Source of the DNA: Lunularia cruciata
Lineage: Eukaryota > Streptophyta > Marchantiopsida > Lunulariales > Lunulariaceae
NCBI GenBank assembly: GCA_948567375.1
Contig: OX419757.1
Span: 10,368,974-10,432,973, forward strand
Reading direction: 5' to 3'
Length of the DNA: 64,000 nt
Below are positions 29,723 to 40,560 of this stretch, piece after piece. How positions within the stretch are numbered: the first letter of the stretch is position 1; every line of letters starts with the position of its first letter. The translations under genes and the position numbers were made by a program. Under the pieces are notes generated by a model. It had not been told where the DNA came from and searched no databases. It worked only from the letters and a program-made list of their open reading frames with translations.

Positions 29723-30471
29723 TGTGGCACTTGAGAGTCCATGTATGACTTATGTGTGAGTTATGTTTCTATAGTGTGTGATATTGATAGCAATGTAAGT
29801 TGTGTAGCAATATATTTACGCATGGCAGCTATCACGCTATTTGTAGTATCACACCTAGATTGCTTGGACTATGGAGTAGTAGTGGTTGTAGTCATGAGTA
29901 TTTTGGTAGTTAATCATAGACTACTTGTTGATGGTCAAATTTCATGTTCAAGGTACTAACTACATGGTGGGGCCCACCGTCACTTTACACCATTCACACC
30001 ATTGGATCTACGGTCAATGGGACCGTTAGGGTGTGGGACTAGGGAGTATACCTTTGAAGTGTAACTCCAAAGAGCTCACTCCTTTGATGTTGAGCCTTTG
30101 AGTTCTTGGCTATGGTGGACAAAAGCCGATGAGCGTCACTTGGATTCTCTTAGCTAGAGTGTGTGGGGCTTGACTGTAATCAGTGCCCAATTGTTGGTAG
30201 GTTATTAAATGATAGATCAAGTACTGATATGATTGAGTGTGATTAAAGTTGTGTAAACAAACCAATTATTGTGGCACTTGAGAGTCCACGTATGACTTAT
30301 GTGTGATTTTTGTTTCTATAGTGTGTGATGTTGACAACGATGTATGTTGTGTAGCAATGTATAAACGCATAACATAATTGAGCAAGAGATGCCCCAAGCT
30401 AACATGAGGTAGTGGAGACTAGATTCAATAATTTGAAATAACTGACTGACCTTTGCATCTCCAATCTCTCC
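29723..30471 (+). repeat. LTR-like sequence with a repeated 5' end
   Basis: Begins TGTGGCACTTGAGAGTCC at 29723, and about 105 bp of this start reappears at 30270-30374. The spacing of 547 bp would fit two LTR starts in tandem: a 547-bp LTR plus the start of a second one cut off by the OTA insertion at 30472. Alternatively, the repeat could be internal to one LTR. No TG...CA end was fixed. Confidence 0.5.
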
Positions 30472-31162
30472 TAAAACACCTATTTGTGCATGTATGTGCT
30501 ATTGTGATATTTAGTTTGGTATTATAAGTACTTGAGACATATTATTTATATAAAGGTAAAAGATTGCTCTACATTAATTTTGATTAGCTACAATTAGTCA
30601 AAGCTAAGATAAAGGGGACCTTAATTTAGAGGGAGTTGAAAAGATGAGCATCACTTTTTTGGATTCTACTATATTGACTTGGTATTATTCCTAAGTGTTT
30701 GGTTTTGAGGAAAGAGTTGAGAACTCTTGGGCCCATAAGCCTTTTTGTTTTGGATTCTTCTATAATTCAAGGATAGCTTATGTGAAGGAATCCTTGACTT
30801 AGTAGTTGGGTCATGATAAGACCATATACTTAGGAGAATATTCCCATGAATATAGATATTCCTTTAGCTTTTTTACTTTATTTCACTTTGAGACTAGTAA
30901 CTTGAGTTACTCTAATCATTTGTAACTTTGGTGCGTAACTATTTAATGAGCATATAAATTAGGGGTGAGGAGGTACTCATCATCCTTTCATCTGTAATTT
31001 TCTCTCTCTCATTGAGTTCTCTAGTGAGCAATGTCTTGAGTCTTGAAGTGTTAGCCTTAGAGGAGTATGATAGAGTTGGGGTTCTTTGCCTTTTTAGTCC
31101 ATGGTGTGCTACCATAATAGCCATCAGAGGTTCATCCTGAGTGAGAGATAGGATGGCTCATA
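30472..31162 (+). repeat. 5' LTR of the old OTA copy
   Basis: About 691 bp, aligned over its whole length with the young LTR and with 38113-38802. The first bases are altered from the family TGTAACACC. TATA-like CATATAAATT near 30951-30960. Confidence 0.88.
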
Positions 31163-32690
31163 TTTTTGGTTCCATTACCAAGACCTCTCTAAAAGGCAAG
31201 ATAATATTCCACGGTCAATTCTAAATGAGACAGAAGGAGGCTATGAGAGCTCACTTGGAGAGAACATCAGGGGAAAAGAGAGCTAAACTTATGTTAAAGA
31301 ACCAAGACCCATTTTTTTGCCCCATTGTTCATTATGATATCTTTGAGATGATATTGTACATCTTGTATATATGAGAGGATTTAGATAGGTAGTGTGAGGT
31401 GGATTGCACATTTTTGGAATTATGGTGATTTTGGGCAAAATCTTGAGTTTGAGATCTGGACTTGAAATTTATACACATGATAGCTTGGGTTATGTTTCAG
31501 CTGGCAAAATTGAAATTATTATAAAAGATAGTACACACATTGAGCTTAAAGTTTTGAAAGTTGATAGGGTAAATTGCTTTTGAAATTACATGCGCTCTAG
31601 AAAATTATACAAAGTCTGCCAATTCTTCAATTTTTAGTGGATTTTTCTAAAAAATTTCAAGAAAATTCATTGCATAGTATTTTATCTTTTGGCCTAAGAG
31701 TTAAAGAAAGATCATTCTTATGCAAAAAGTTATGAGTATTTAAAGTGAAAGGGATGGTTTTGAGACCAAATCTGAAATATGTGTGCTGAATAGAAAGAAG
31801 CCTAGGCCAAATGGCTAAATGAAAAAAAAATTGAAATTTTTCAAGGGAAGACATCCTAGGTTTGTTATCAATTATGAAAAATTTCAGAGGATTGTGATGT
31901 ACCAATTGAGAGAATTTAGTAATATTGTGAAGAGAGGTCAATTCTGCAAAGTTGAGATCTCATGCGTGAGGAGTGTGAGGGCAACAAAAAACATGTTTGA
32001 GTGTTTAGATTCATCTTGGGAACATGGAGGGTCACCAAGAGTGGAAATTGAGGTTATATACGTTCCCCAAGGGTTTGAGGTGATTCAAAGAAAAGAGAGT
32101 TTAGAATAGAATTTGAAGAGAGTGCTAGAGGATTCAAAAACCTACACCACTTGGAGGAAAAAGTGAATCTAAGTGCTTTTCATATGGAGAGAAGAGACAT
32201 AAGGTAAATTCATGTCCATTGACCTTTGAGAGCAAGAGATTGAGAGAAAGGAGAGGCTTATTTGACTTGGGTTTGCATGTTGGATCTTCTTCACCAAGAT
32301 TGGGAGGGAGAAGATCTAAGACCGAGGAGTTGTGTGAGGTTTGTGGAGTAATGAACTTCCAAAAGGATATGAGTGTAGTGGAGTAAAAGCACTTTTGGAG
32401 ACTTTGGTCAAGGATATTGGAGAGAGTCTTAGTACAACTATAGAAATACTACCACCTTCATCAATTAGTTTTCAAGATTAGTGATGGAGATAATTTTTCA
32501 ACTTATGGATAAACTATCCGTGAGGGTTTGATTAATATGCACTCTAGGATTTAATGTTACTTTAGAAATCTTGGAGCAACTTGAACTTTTTATTCCCTAG
32601 GGTGTATTACTTTCAAATGGTGTTAGTCATATATATAGTCTATTAGTTATAGATTGAGAGAAAAAGAAAAAAATTGAGAGAAAAAAGAAA
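31163..32690 (+). pseudogene. Leader and upstream zinc-knuckle ORF remains, old OTA copy
   Basis: Counterpart of 4507-6078 in the young element, with colinear similarity throughout, including the ORF segment around LRERRGL and PSSPRLGGRRSKT (about 32230-32330). It shows that the long leader and extra ORF were present in the family at the time of this older insertion. Broken. Confidence 0.75.
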
Positions 32691-34216
32691 GATAATGAAG
32701 GCTAAGATAGAGAAACTTTTGTTTTCTTTGGCAAGGATAGAGAAGATGTGGAGTCCTTTGTCAGAGACTTCAAGAGAGCTTGCATAAGAAACAATGAGAG
32801 GAGAAAGAATGAGTGTTTCATTATTACGGGATTTCTTTGAGGATGTAGTGCATACATGGTATGAGTAAGAATATCAAAAGAAAGACAAGAGAGATGGGTA
32901 AGAAGAGTCTTGGGAGAATTTGACTTTAGAACTCACTGAGAAATTTCTTCTAGATGAGAGGTATGAGAGATTGATGGGTGAGATTACCTTCCTCAAACAA
33001 GGAGATGGAGAGAAAGTGAGTCTATGTAGAAAGAGTAGAGAAGTTAGCGCCCAGATTTTGCATAATGTTGAGGAAGAGTACGAATGATATAGAGACTACT
33101 ATGATTGGCATAGGAGCCATGTTCACAAAGAATATTGTGGGAGGGTTGAGACCACAAATTAAAAGCAAGGTGAGATATGAGAAACCTTCTTCCAAGGTTG
33201 AAGCTATTAAGATTGCAATTCATATGGAGGAGAGTTTGGAAGGGGATGAGAATGATTTGGTGGTGAAAGAAGTTGTGCATCCTCCTCAAGGTTACAAGTA
33301 TGTTGGACCTTCTGATAATTTGGTGGCAAGGGTTGCACCACAAGTATTATTTGCTCCGGTTCTTGCACCTCTACCAAAAGATCCACTTCAAACCATCATG
33401 GAACAACTTGCACATCTCAAGATCAATGTAGTGCAACTATGGGAGAAGAGAGAGGTAGATCAGAATGTGGGTAGGGGGCCTAGGAGTTATGGAAACTATC
33501 AAAATAGAGGAGGCCAACCAAGCAATAATTTCAATGATAGAAATTGTTTTGGTTGTGGAGGAAGAGGTCACATCCAAAGGAATTGCCAAAATTCCACTTA
33601 CCATGGAGGAAAAGGTTATTAGGGACCACTAGAGGGCAAGAGAGAGGGAAGGAGTGAAACCCAAGTGGATCCTAATCTAAACAATAGCATCCATAGATGA
33701 TAGTAGATGATAGCAGATAGCATCCATAGATGAGGTTGAGAGCAAGTATGAGAAGGGGGAGTGCTCAAACTCCAAAGGTCTTAATTTGGATGTTTTGGCA
33801 CAAGAGAATAAGAGAGCTCATTTTGCAAAGGATGTACACTTTTCTCAAGGATTCATTCCTAGCAAAGATACTTCTTTGCCTACTAGGAGCACTTGCACAA
33901 GCTGTTCAACACCATCAACAACAAAGACTCCAACGAAGAAGTTGGGGATGGAGGACTTCTTGATCTCAAAGCAACAATAGAATTATAATATGTTGGAGGA
34001 TATTGGTAGCCATAGGGTAACATCACAATAGGCCAATTGATTGGTTTGAACCCTACCTTGAGAAAGGAGCTTAGAGGTGGTTTGGGTTCTACAAGGAGTA
34101 AGAGGAAGAAGAAGGCAAAAGCTCCAATATCAATGGGGGTGGTGGATGCCAAACCAACACCATGGAAGGCTTGATGTGAGAGTGAATAGTCACAATATCA
34201 AGGATGCATTGGTTGA

Positions 34217-34446
34217 TCACCCCTATCCACAAGTCATCCCCGCCTTTTGCCACAGGCGTGGCTAACCTTTGAGGATACTGAAGGCCTAGATCTTCCCCTA
34301 CTTGGCTTAGGTCAGATTTTTGATCAACCAGGATTTTTGTGAAATTTTTGCCTTTGATTTGTAACTCACCATGAAGAAACATCCACGCTGGATATAAATT
34401 TTGGAGCCTTCAAACAAACCCAGGTGCGCATCTCAGGCCAGCGGCA
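34217..34446. mobile_element. Foreign insert of about 230 bp in the old OTA protease region
   Basis: This sequence is absent from the young element at the matching place (near 7584). It begins around CACCCCTATCCACAAGTC and ends around CAGCGGCAA. On the minus strand it has an open coding-like stretch including LQIKGKNFTKILVDQKSDLS and PVAKGGDDLW, which I do not recognise. It could be a captured piece of a gene or part of another element. No clear terminal repeats or target duplication. Confidence 0.6.
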
Positions 34447-35884
34447 ATGGAGGAGCAGCATTGAATGCCATGTTAGAAAAATTGATGAAGAAGTTGGGTA
34501 TGATACCCTCTCGACCTTCAACACTTATAGTGAGCTTGGCAAACAAGCAACAAGTTTGACGAGTAGGAGTGATGGATAAGGTGGTAGTTTCAATTATGGA
34601 AGTTCAAAATCTCATGATTTTCCAAGTCTTGGAGGATTCAAGCTATGATTTGCCTCTTGGGAAGGTATGGTTAAGAGAAAGATGCACAATTGATTGATTG
34701 TACAAAGGGTACTTGAGGATTGGGCCATCAAACCATAGAGTCATAGTTCTTGTGACTAACACCACCAACACCAACACTTCACATTTAAATACATCATCTT
34801 CTGATTATTGGGAACCAGATTTTGAAGAAGGAGCTTTAAGTGTGGACACAAACATGGAGGAGGAGACTTCCACAAAGGAGGATGAATCTGATTTTGATGT
34901 GTATCCCTTGTGTTCTATAGATTTTTCACCTAAGCCAAAGGTTTTGAAGGACCAGATAAATTATCATGGACACTTGAGGAGATAAAGAGGAGGTTATTTA
35001 CTCTCAAGTCTGGTCCAAATGTTATCATGGAGGAGAAGGTAAGACTTGAGGAGATTTTTTGCAAGTTCATCCATGTTTTTGCTTTCAGTTACAAGAATCT
35101 AAAGGAAGTCACCTTGGAGGAGCACGAGATTGAGGTAGAGTCACATGCAAGACCAGTCTGCCAAAGCATCATCACATTAGTACACCAATATCTTTGGTTG
35201 TGAAAGAGGAGATTGATCAGCTCAAGGAATTGGAATTTATCTTTGAGGTGGAGAATTTAGATGGGTGTCTCTAATTGTGATTGTGAAGAAAAAGAATGGT
35301 AAGCTTCAGGTATGTGTGGATTACAAGAAGCTCAATGTTGTTACTAAGAAGGACTATTACACTTTACCATTCATTGATGAGATCTTGGAGGAGGTTGTAG
35401 GTCATGAGAGGTACAATTTGGAGATGGTTATAATGGGTATAACTAAATCAAGATTTCATTAGAGCATCAACAACTCACCATATTCACCACACATTGGGAG
35501 ACTTATGCTTTCAACATCATGCCATTTGAGCTTTGTTGTGCTCTAGCCACATTCCAAAGGTTCATGAATAAGGTGTTTGAACCTTTCATTGGGAAATTTG
35601 TGAGAGACTTCATTGATGACTTTTATGTCTATGGGAGCAAGGAAGAGCAATTTGAGCACCTGATCAAGGTCTTGCAATGCTTGGATGAAGCAAATGCATC
35701 ACTCAACCCAAAGAAGTGCATTTTTAGTTGTGAAGAAGGTCTACTTTTGAGGCACATCATCTCCAAGGATAGAAAAGCAATTGACCTTGAGAAGGTGAGG
35801 AAAATCTCAGACCTTCCATTCCCTTCCAGTTTGACAAAGTTATGTCAATTCTTGGGGATGATTGGGTACTATAGGAGGTTCATT

Positions 35885-36460
35885 TTCTCATTTTCTTATC
35901 ATTTTCTAGCATCTCATTGTCTCATTTCTAGCAAAGCTTATGCATTGACCATCTACATGAAGAAGGGTGTAGAATACATGGTGATTTTGGAGGACAAGGA
36001 GGCTCTCAAAGCTTTTGAGGAGCTCAAGGAATCTCTTGTTATAACTCCAATTCTTGCTAAACCTGATTGGAGTAAGCCTTTCATCCTCTACATTGATGCT
36101 TCTAATGTAGCTATTGGATATACTCTTAGTCTATTAGACCAAGATGGGCATGATCATCCAATAGCTTATGCTAATAGGCAGATCTTCTCATTTTCCAGCA
36201 AATTTTATGCATTAACCATCTACATGAAGAAGGGTGTAGAATACATGGTGATTTTGGAGGACAAGGAGGCTCTCAAAGCTTTTGAGGAGCTCAAGTAATC
36301 CCTTTTTGTAACTCCAATTCTTGCTAAATCTGATTGGAGTAAGCCTTTCATCCTCTACACTGATGCTTCTAATCTAGCTATCTAATGTACTCTTAGTCAA
36401 TAAGACCAAGATGTGCATGATTATCTAATAGCTTATGCTAATAGGCAGATGGTTTCAATA
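35885..36460 (+). repeat. Internal tandem repeat of about 295 bp in the old OTA copy
   Basis: Two similar successive blocks, each containing the RNase H start region (TACATGAAGAAGGGTGTAGA ... AATAGGCAGAT). The young element has a single block. The two blocks differ at several positions, so the duplication is not recent. Confidence 0.8.
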
Positions 36461-38112
36461 GGAAAGAACTACTCTATCATGGAGAGAGAAGAGTTGGTAG
36501 TGATCTTTGGTCTCAAGAAGTTTAGACACTACTTGATTGGAGGGAAAACCACCATTATCACAGATCACAAAGCTTTGAAGTACATCTTCAACAAGCCTAA
36601 TGTGGAAGGGAGGCTAGTAAGGTAGATGATATTCTTGTCTAAGTATGACTACACTATTGAGGATAGGCTAAGGAAGAAACATACAAATGTTGATTTGTTA
36701 TCTAGAGCCTATGATCATGATGGAGATGAGCCAATGGATGATTCCTTCCCAGATAAGAAGCTCATGACAATCTCAGTCACTCAAAAGGTTCCAATGGAGA
36801 ACAAGGAGATTGTGGACTTTATTACAAGAGGTAACTATCTAGCAGGGATGTATGCTAGGGAGAGGAAGGTCCTTGCAGCAAGATCTAGACCTCTCATAAT
36901 GGTGGAGGATATTCTTTTTCACCAAGGAGCAGATGGTCTACATCAAAGAGTAGGGGGTAAGGAAAAGTCTATCTTACTTATAAAGGAGTTTCATGAAGGT
37001 TTAGTGTGTGAAGGACACTTTGCAAGAAAGGTGATTGCTTTAAAGATTCTAGATGCAAGTTACCATTGGAGTGGATTTTCAAGGATTGTCTTGATTATTG
37101 CAAAACTTATCATGTTTATCAAGCATTTGCTAGAAATTCTACCTCCACTCCACCACTTAGATCAATTCTTTTTCTAGGACCTTTTGAGAAATAAGGCATT
37201 AATTTTATAGGTCCTCTCAATAGAACCCCAAGGAACAATTGGTATATTGTGGTAGTTATTGATTATCTTCCCAAATGGGTTGAGGTTAGACCACTAAGGG
37301 ACAAAAATGAAGATGAAGTTGGGAGATTTCTTTATGAACACATTATCACTAGGTTTGGGTCCCCTTTGGAGTTGGTTTTTGATAGAGGAGGAGAGTTTAT
37401 AGGAAGCATTACTACAGCCATATTATGATATTTCTCTATCACACATAGAATAACTACATCTTATAAGCCAAATTTCAATGGCTTGGTAGAGAGAACCAAT
37501 CATAAATTGTGCATGATGTTGGCCAAAGATGCAAAAATGGAAGGGGCTAAACATCATTGGGACAAGAAGATTCATGCAGTTTTGTGGGTGTATATCACAA
37601 CCATGAAGACTTCCATCAAATATTCTCCATTTCAATTGGTATATGGTATTGAGTCTACCTTACCAATTCACTTTGATCTTCCTACCTTCCAAAGCATTCA
37701 AAGGAGATTGAAGAAAGCACAAGGAGGTGATGCAAAGAAGTCAAGGAAGGATCAACTCATGGAATTCAAAGAGACAAGAGCAGTTGCTATGGTTCAAGTA
37801 GAGCAAGCCCAAAGGAAACAAAAAGAGAGCTATGACAAGAGGCAAGGCAAGAAGAAGGTGGAAACTTTCAAAGAAGATGATTGGGTGATGTTTCTTGATT
37901 CCATTCAATACAAGAGAGTGCAAAAGAAGTTTTTACCTGAGTACTTTGGACCTTTCATAGTGGAGAAGTTGTGGGGCAATTACATCAATGATCTCAAGGA
38001 GTTGGAAGGAAGACACTTTGACAAGGTTAAACATGATAAATTGAAGATGTATCATAAAAGATAAAGAGACCTTAACTTTGAGGACAAAGTGAAATCTTAG
38101 TTGAGAAGTAAA

Positions 38113-38802
38113 TGTAACACCCATTTGTGCATGTATGTGCTATTGTGATATTTAGTTTCGTATTATAAGTACTTGAGAGATATTATTTATATGAAAATAA
38201 AGGATAGTTCTACATTAGTCATGATTAGCTAAAGTTAGTCATAGTTAAGATAAAAGGGACCTTACCTTAGAGGAAGTACAAAAGATGAGCACCACTATTT
38301 TGGATTCTAGTGTATTGACTTGGTATTATTCCTAAGTGTTTGGCTTTGAGGACAGAGTTGAGAACTCTTGGACTCACAAACCTTTTTGTTTTGAATTCAT
38401 CTATAGTCCAAGGAGAGCCTATGTGAAGGAATCTTGACTTAATAGTTGGTTCAAGATAAGACCACATGCTTAGGAGAATATTCCCATGAGTATAGATATT
38501 CCTTTAGCTTTTTGACTTTATTTGACTTTTAGCCTAGTAACTTGAGGTACTCCAATAATTCAAAACTATGGTGTGTAAATATTTCACACGTATATAAACT
38601 AGGGGTGAGGAGGTACTCATCATCCTTTCATTTGTAACTATCTCTCTCTCATTGAGTTCTCTAGTGAGCAATGTCTTGAGTCTTGGAATGTTAGCCTTGG
38701 AGGAGTATGATGGAGTTAGTGTTCTTTGCCTTCTTAGTCCATGGTGCACTGCTAAAATTGCCATCAGAGGTTCATCTTGAGTGAGAGACAGGCCGGCTCA
38801 TA
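38113..38802 (+). repeat. 3' LTR of the old OTA copy
   Basis: 690 bp from TGTAACACCC to GGCTCATA, preceded by GAGAAGTAAA as a weak polypurine-tract remnant. It keeps the family ends better than the 5' LTR does. TATA-like TATATAAAC near 38591-38599. Confidence 0.9.
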
Positions 38803-39480
38803 GTCCACCAACCTAAAATGATAGCAAGAGAAGGTGTTGGAGCAAGAAAAGAGGATCCATAAGACAAACTCAACACTCAATGAGCCAATCTAGAAATTGA
38901 ATGAGTGGCATTACTCATGGCTATCAAGCATACAACTTCTCAACTACCAAGCCATATGGATTGCATGGCCAACAAAACCTCCCAAAAAACAAAGATGAAG
39001 GATGTATGACACTCCAGTTGACATGTTGGAGAGACAAATACACATGAGCAAGCAACTCATGGCATTGTATACAAAGATCTAAGGCCACATAAATGCCAAG
39101 CTCATGGAAGCTCAAATAGACTGTGAATAAATTGTTGATGGTTATAAGAAGAAGCTCATGGACCTCATTCAAATCTGCAAGGGAGTTGAGAGTTTGTCCC
39201 AAGCACCACCCAATCTTCTTGCCAAGGAATAACAAGTAGACCCTAGTCTTACAAAAATAACCATGGTCATTTTTGTCTCCCAATGATGGGATGTTGTTTT
39301 GTACATATTGTTAGCATTATTTTTTTGTAAACTTAGTAATTTTGTGGATGTACATACTTTGTAGATAGATACCCAGATTATTCCAAGAAGTAGTGTTAGT
39401 CTATTGGAGGTAGATGATCCTCAACTAAGTTGATAAATGTTGTGGCTAACTACCATAAGATTTAGGGTTAGGAGATAATA
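38803..39480 (+). pseudogene. Retroelement 3' segment (probable coiled-coil ORF end)
   Basis: Charged, repetitive coding-like sequence rich in K, E, Q and L codons (about 38810-39240), then T-rich non-coding DNA. Similar in character to 46000-46950. Probably the 3' end of a decayed Ty3/gypsy copy of that family. No domain is recognisable. Confidence 0.3.
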
Positions 39481-39690
39481 TATGATCAAGATTGAGTGGT
39501 TTAGATGTAGTCAGGAAAATTTCATCCATTGTAGCTATGGTGCTCCTATTTCCTAAACATTTGCTTTCATTGATCATATCAGGCTTAAGTGCTAAGAGAA
39601 CCATGGAGAATAATGTAATTATTGAGAGAAGTGCCTTAGATGGAGAGGTTCCTGGAAGAATGACCCTAGCAAGCTAGAATGGGAGCAGCC
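39480..39690 (+). repeat. First copy of a dispersed repeat (partner at 45360-45550)
   Basis: About 125 bp closely match 45430-45545, with shared phrases GCTAAGAGAACCATGGAGAA and AGTGCCTTAGATGGAGAGGT. The frame encodes SALDGEV in both. In the second copy this lies just after integrase, so the first copy is a displaced piece of the same family. Confidence 0.7.
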
Positions 39691-40560
39691 CTTTGAGTGA
39701 TGTAGGATAATCTTAGTGCTAAAAGGAAGAATCAATTTGGAGGCCACATGAGCTCCATGGCCAAGTATCAAGGTAGCAAGCAAAGTTGTGTCACAAAGAA
39801 GATAAGAAGCACTTGGAGAGTATAGAATGATCCAAAGTGCATGAGGATGGAATAGCAATCAAAGTGTTGAGTGAACATTTGGAGTGCCTATAGGAGTTGC
39901 AACACTTGGAGTGTTGGTACATGAGGCGTATAGGCCCGCGTGCCAAGTGCCACCTTCACACTTGGAGGGAAGTGTCACTACAATTTGAACTTGTCACCAA
40001 TGGCATTTACCTCTAATGGCACTCACCACCAAGGGCCATTACCTACAAGATAATCATTGGCACTTGGCACGCAAGTGTCGCACAAGAGAAAGTTGTTGGA
40101 AAATGGAATTTTTTGGCATGTTGGAGAGTGACTTTGCCCCAAGGACAACATGCAATGCCTTTGCCTACATAATGGAAAGTGCTTACGTGCTCTATAACTC
40201 CCAAAGTGCTTGTGAATGAACAGGAGTTGGGTGTATAAGTTGAAGTGCTTGGCCTATAGTGGCACTTTTTGCAATCCAACCTATCTTCTTAGGTGATCAA
40301 GTAGAGTCTTGCAAATTTTGTGAAGTAGTGAGTGATTAGATTCACTCTGAGAGTGGCACTTGGTGTGATATTAAAAAACTTTGTGTAGTACAACACTAGC
40401 TCATAGCATCCTTTTGTGTGCAAGGATCATGGTAGTCACTCCCATGACTTACAAGAAGGCTCCTAAGGTCATCCTTAGATCCCTTGCTATGAATAAATTG
40501 GCAGTTTACTACAAGTTGTATGTAATTAGAAGTAAGCACTTAGGATTCCTACTCTAGAAT
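39691..40560 (+). other. Non-coding, LTR-like spacer
   Basis: No gene seen. Rich in the phrases GGCACTTGG and AAGTGC, also common in the flanking retroelement DNA. It may be LTR or leader of the element beginning at 40560. No ends were found. Confidence 0.3.

Larger units (their letters stand above)
1768..30471 (+). mobile_element. Old Ty3/gypsy element carrying a DNA methyltransferase domain, multiply invaded
   Basis: Composite call. The parts on the + strand, in order, are gag knuckles (1768-2472), a short continuation (23249-23448), a C5-methyltransferase region (about 25380-26480), reverse transcriptase (about 26880-27900), RNase H (about 27940-28200), integrase (about 28620-29340), a polypurine tract (29709-29722) and an LTR-like sequence from 29723. 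Later insertions are the 2473-23248 chromovirus pair and probably 23449-25225. The 5' LTR is not in the window. The element is a heavily broken fossil with many breaks in every domain. That gag and pol belong to the same copy is inferred from colinearity, and the join has not been verified. Confidence 0.55.
32691..38064 (+). pseudogene. gag-pol remains of the old OTA copy
   Basis: Colinear with gag-protease and pol of the young element. Recognisable parts are the gag core with IKIAIHMEESLEGDE, the knuckle CFGCGGRGHIQRNC, RT with FIDDF, RNase H with TDHKALKYIFNKPN, integrase with ERTNHKLCMMLAKDA, and a C-terminal region ending near YHKR without a chromodomain. Broken throughout. Confidence 0.88.
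30472..38802 (+). mobile_element. Old copy of the OTA-type element
   Basis: Same family and order as 3815-11645: 5' LTR (30472-31162), primer-site remnant near 31168, long leader with the zinc-knuckle ORF sequence (to about 32690), gag (about 32700-33640, knuckle near 33544), protease (about 34170-34660), RT (about 35160-35900), RNase H (about 36060-36620), integrase (about 36980-37520), end of pol near 38064, and 3' LTR (38113-38802). The LTRs differ at roughly one site in ten by eye, so the insertion is many times older than the young copy. It holds one foreign insert (34217-34446) and an internal repeat of about 0.3 kb in the RNase H part. Broken in dozens of places. Confidence 0.92.
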
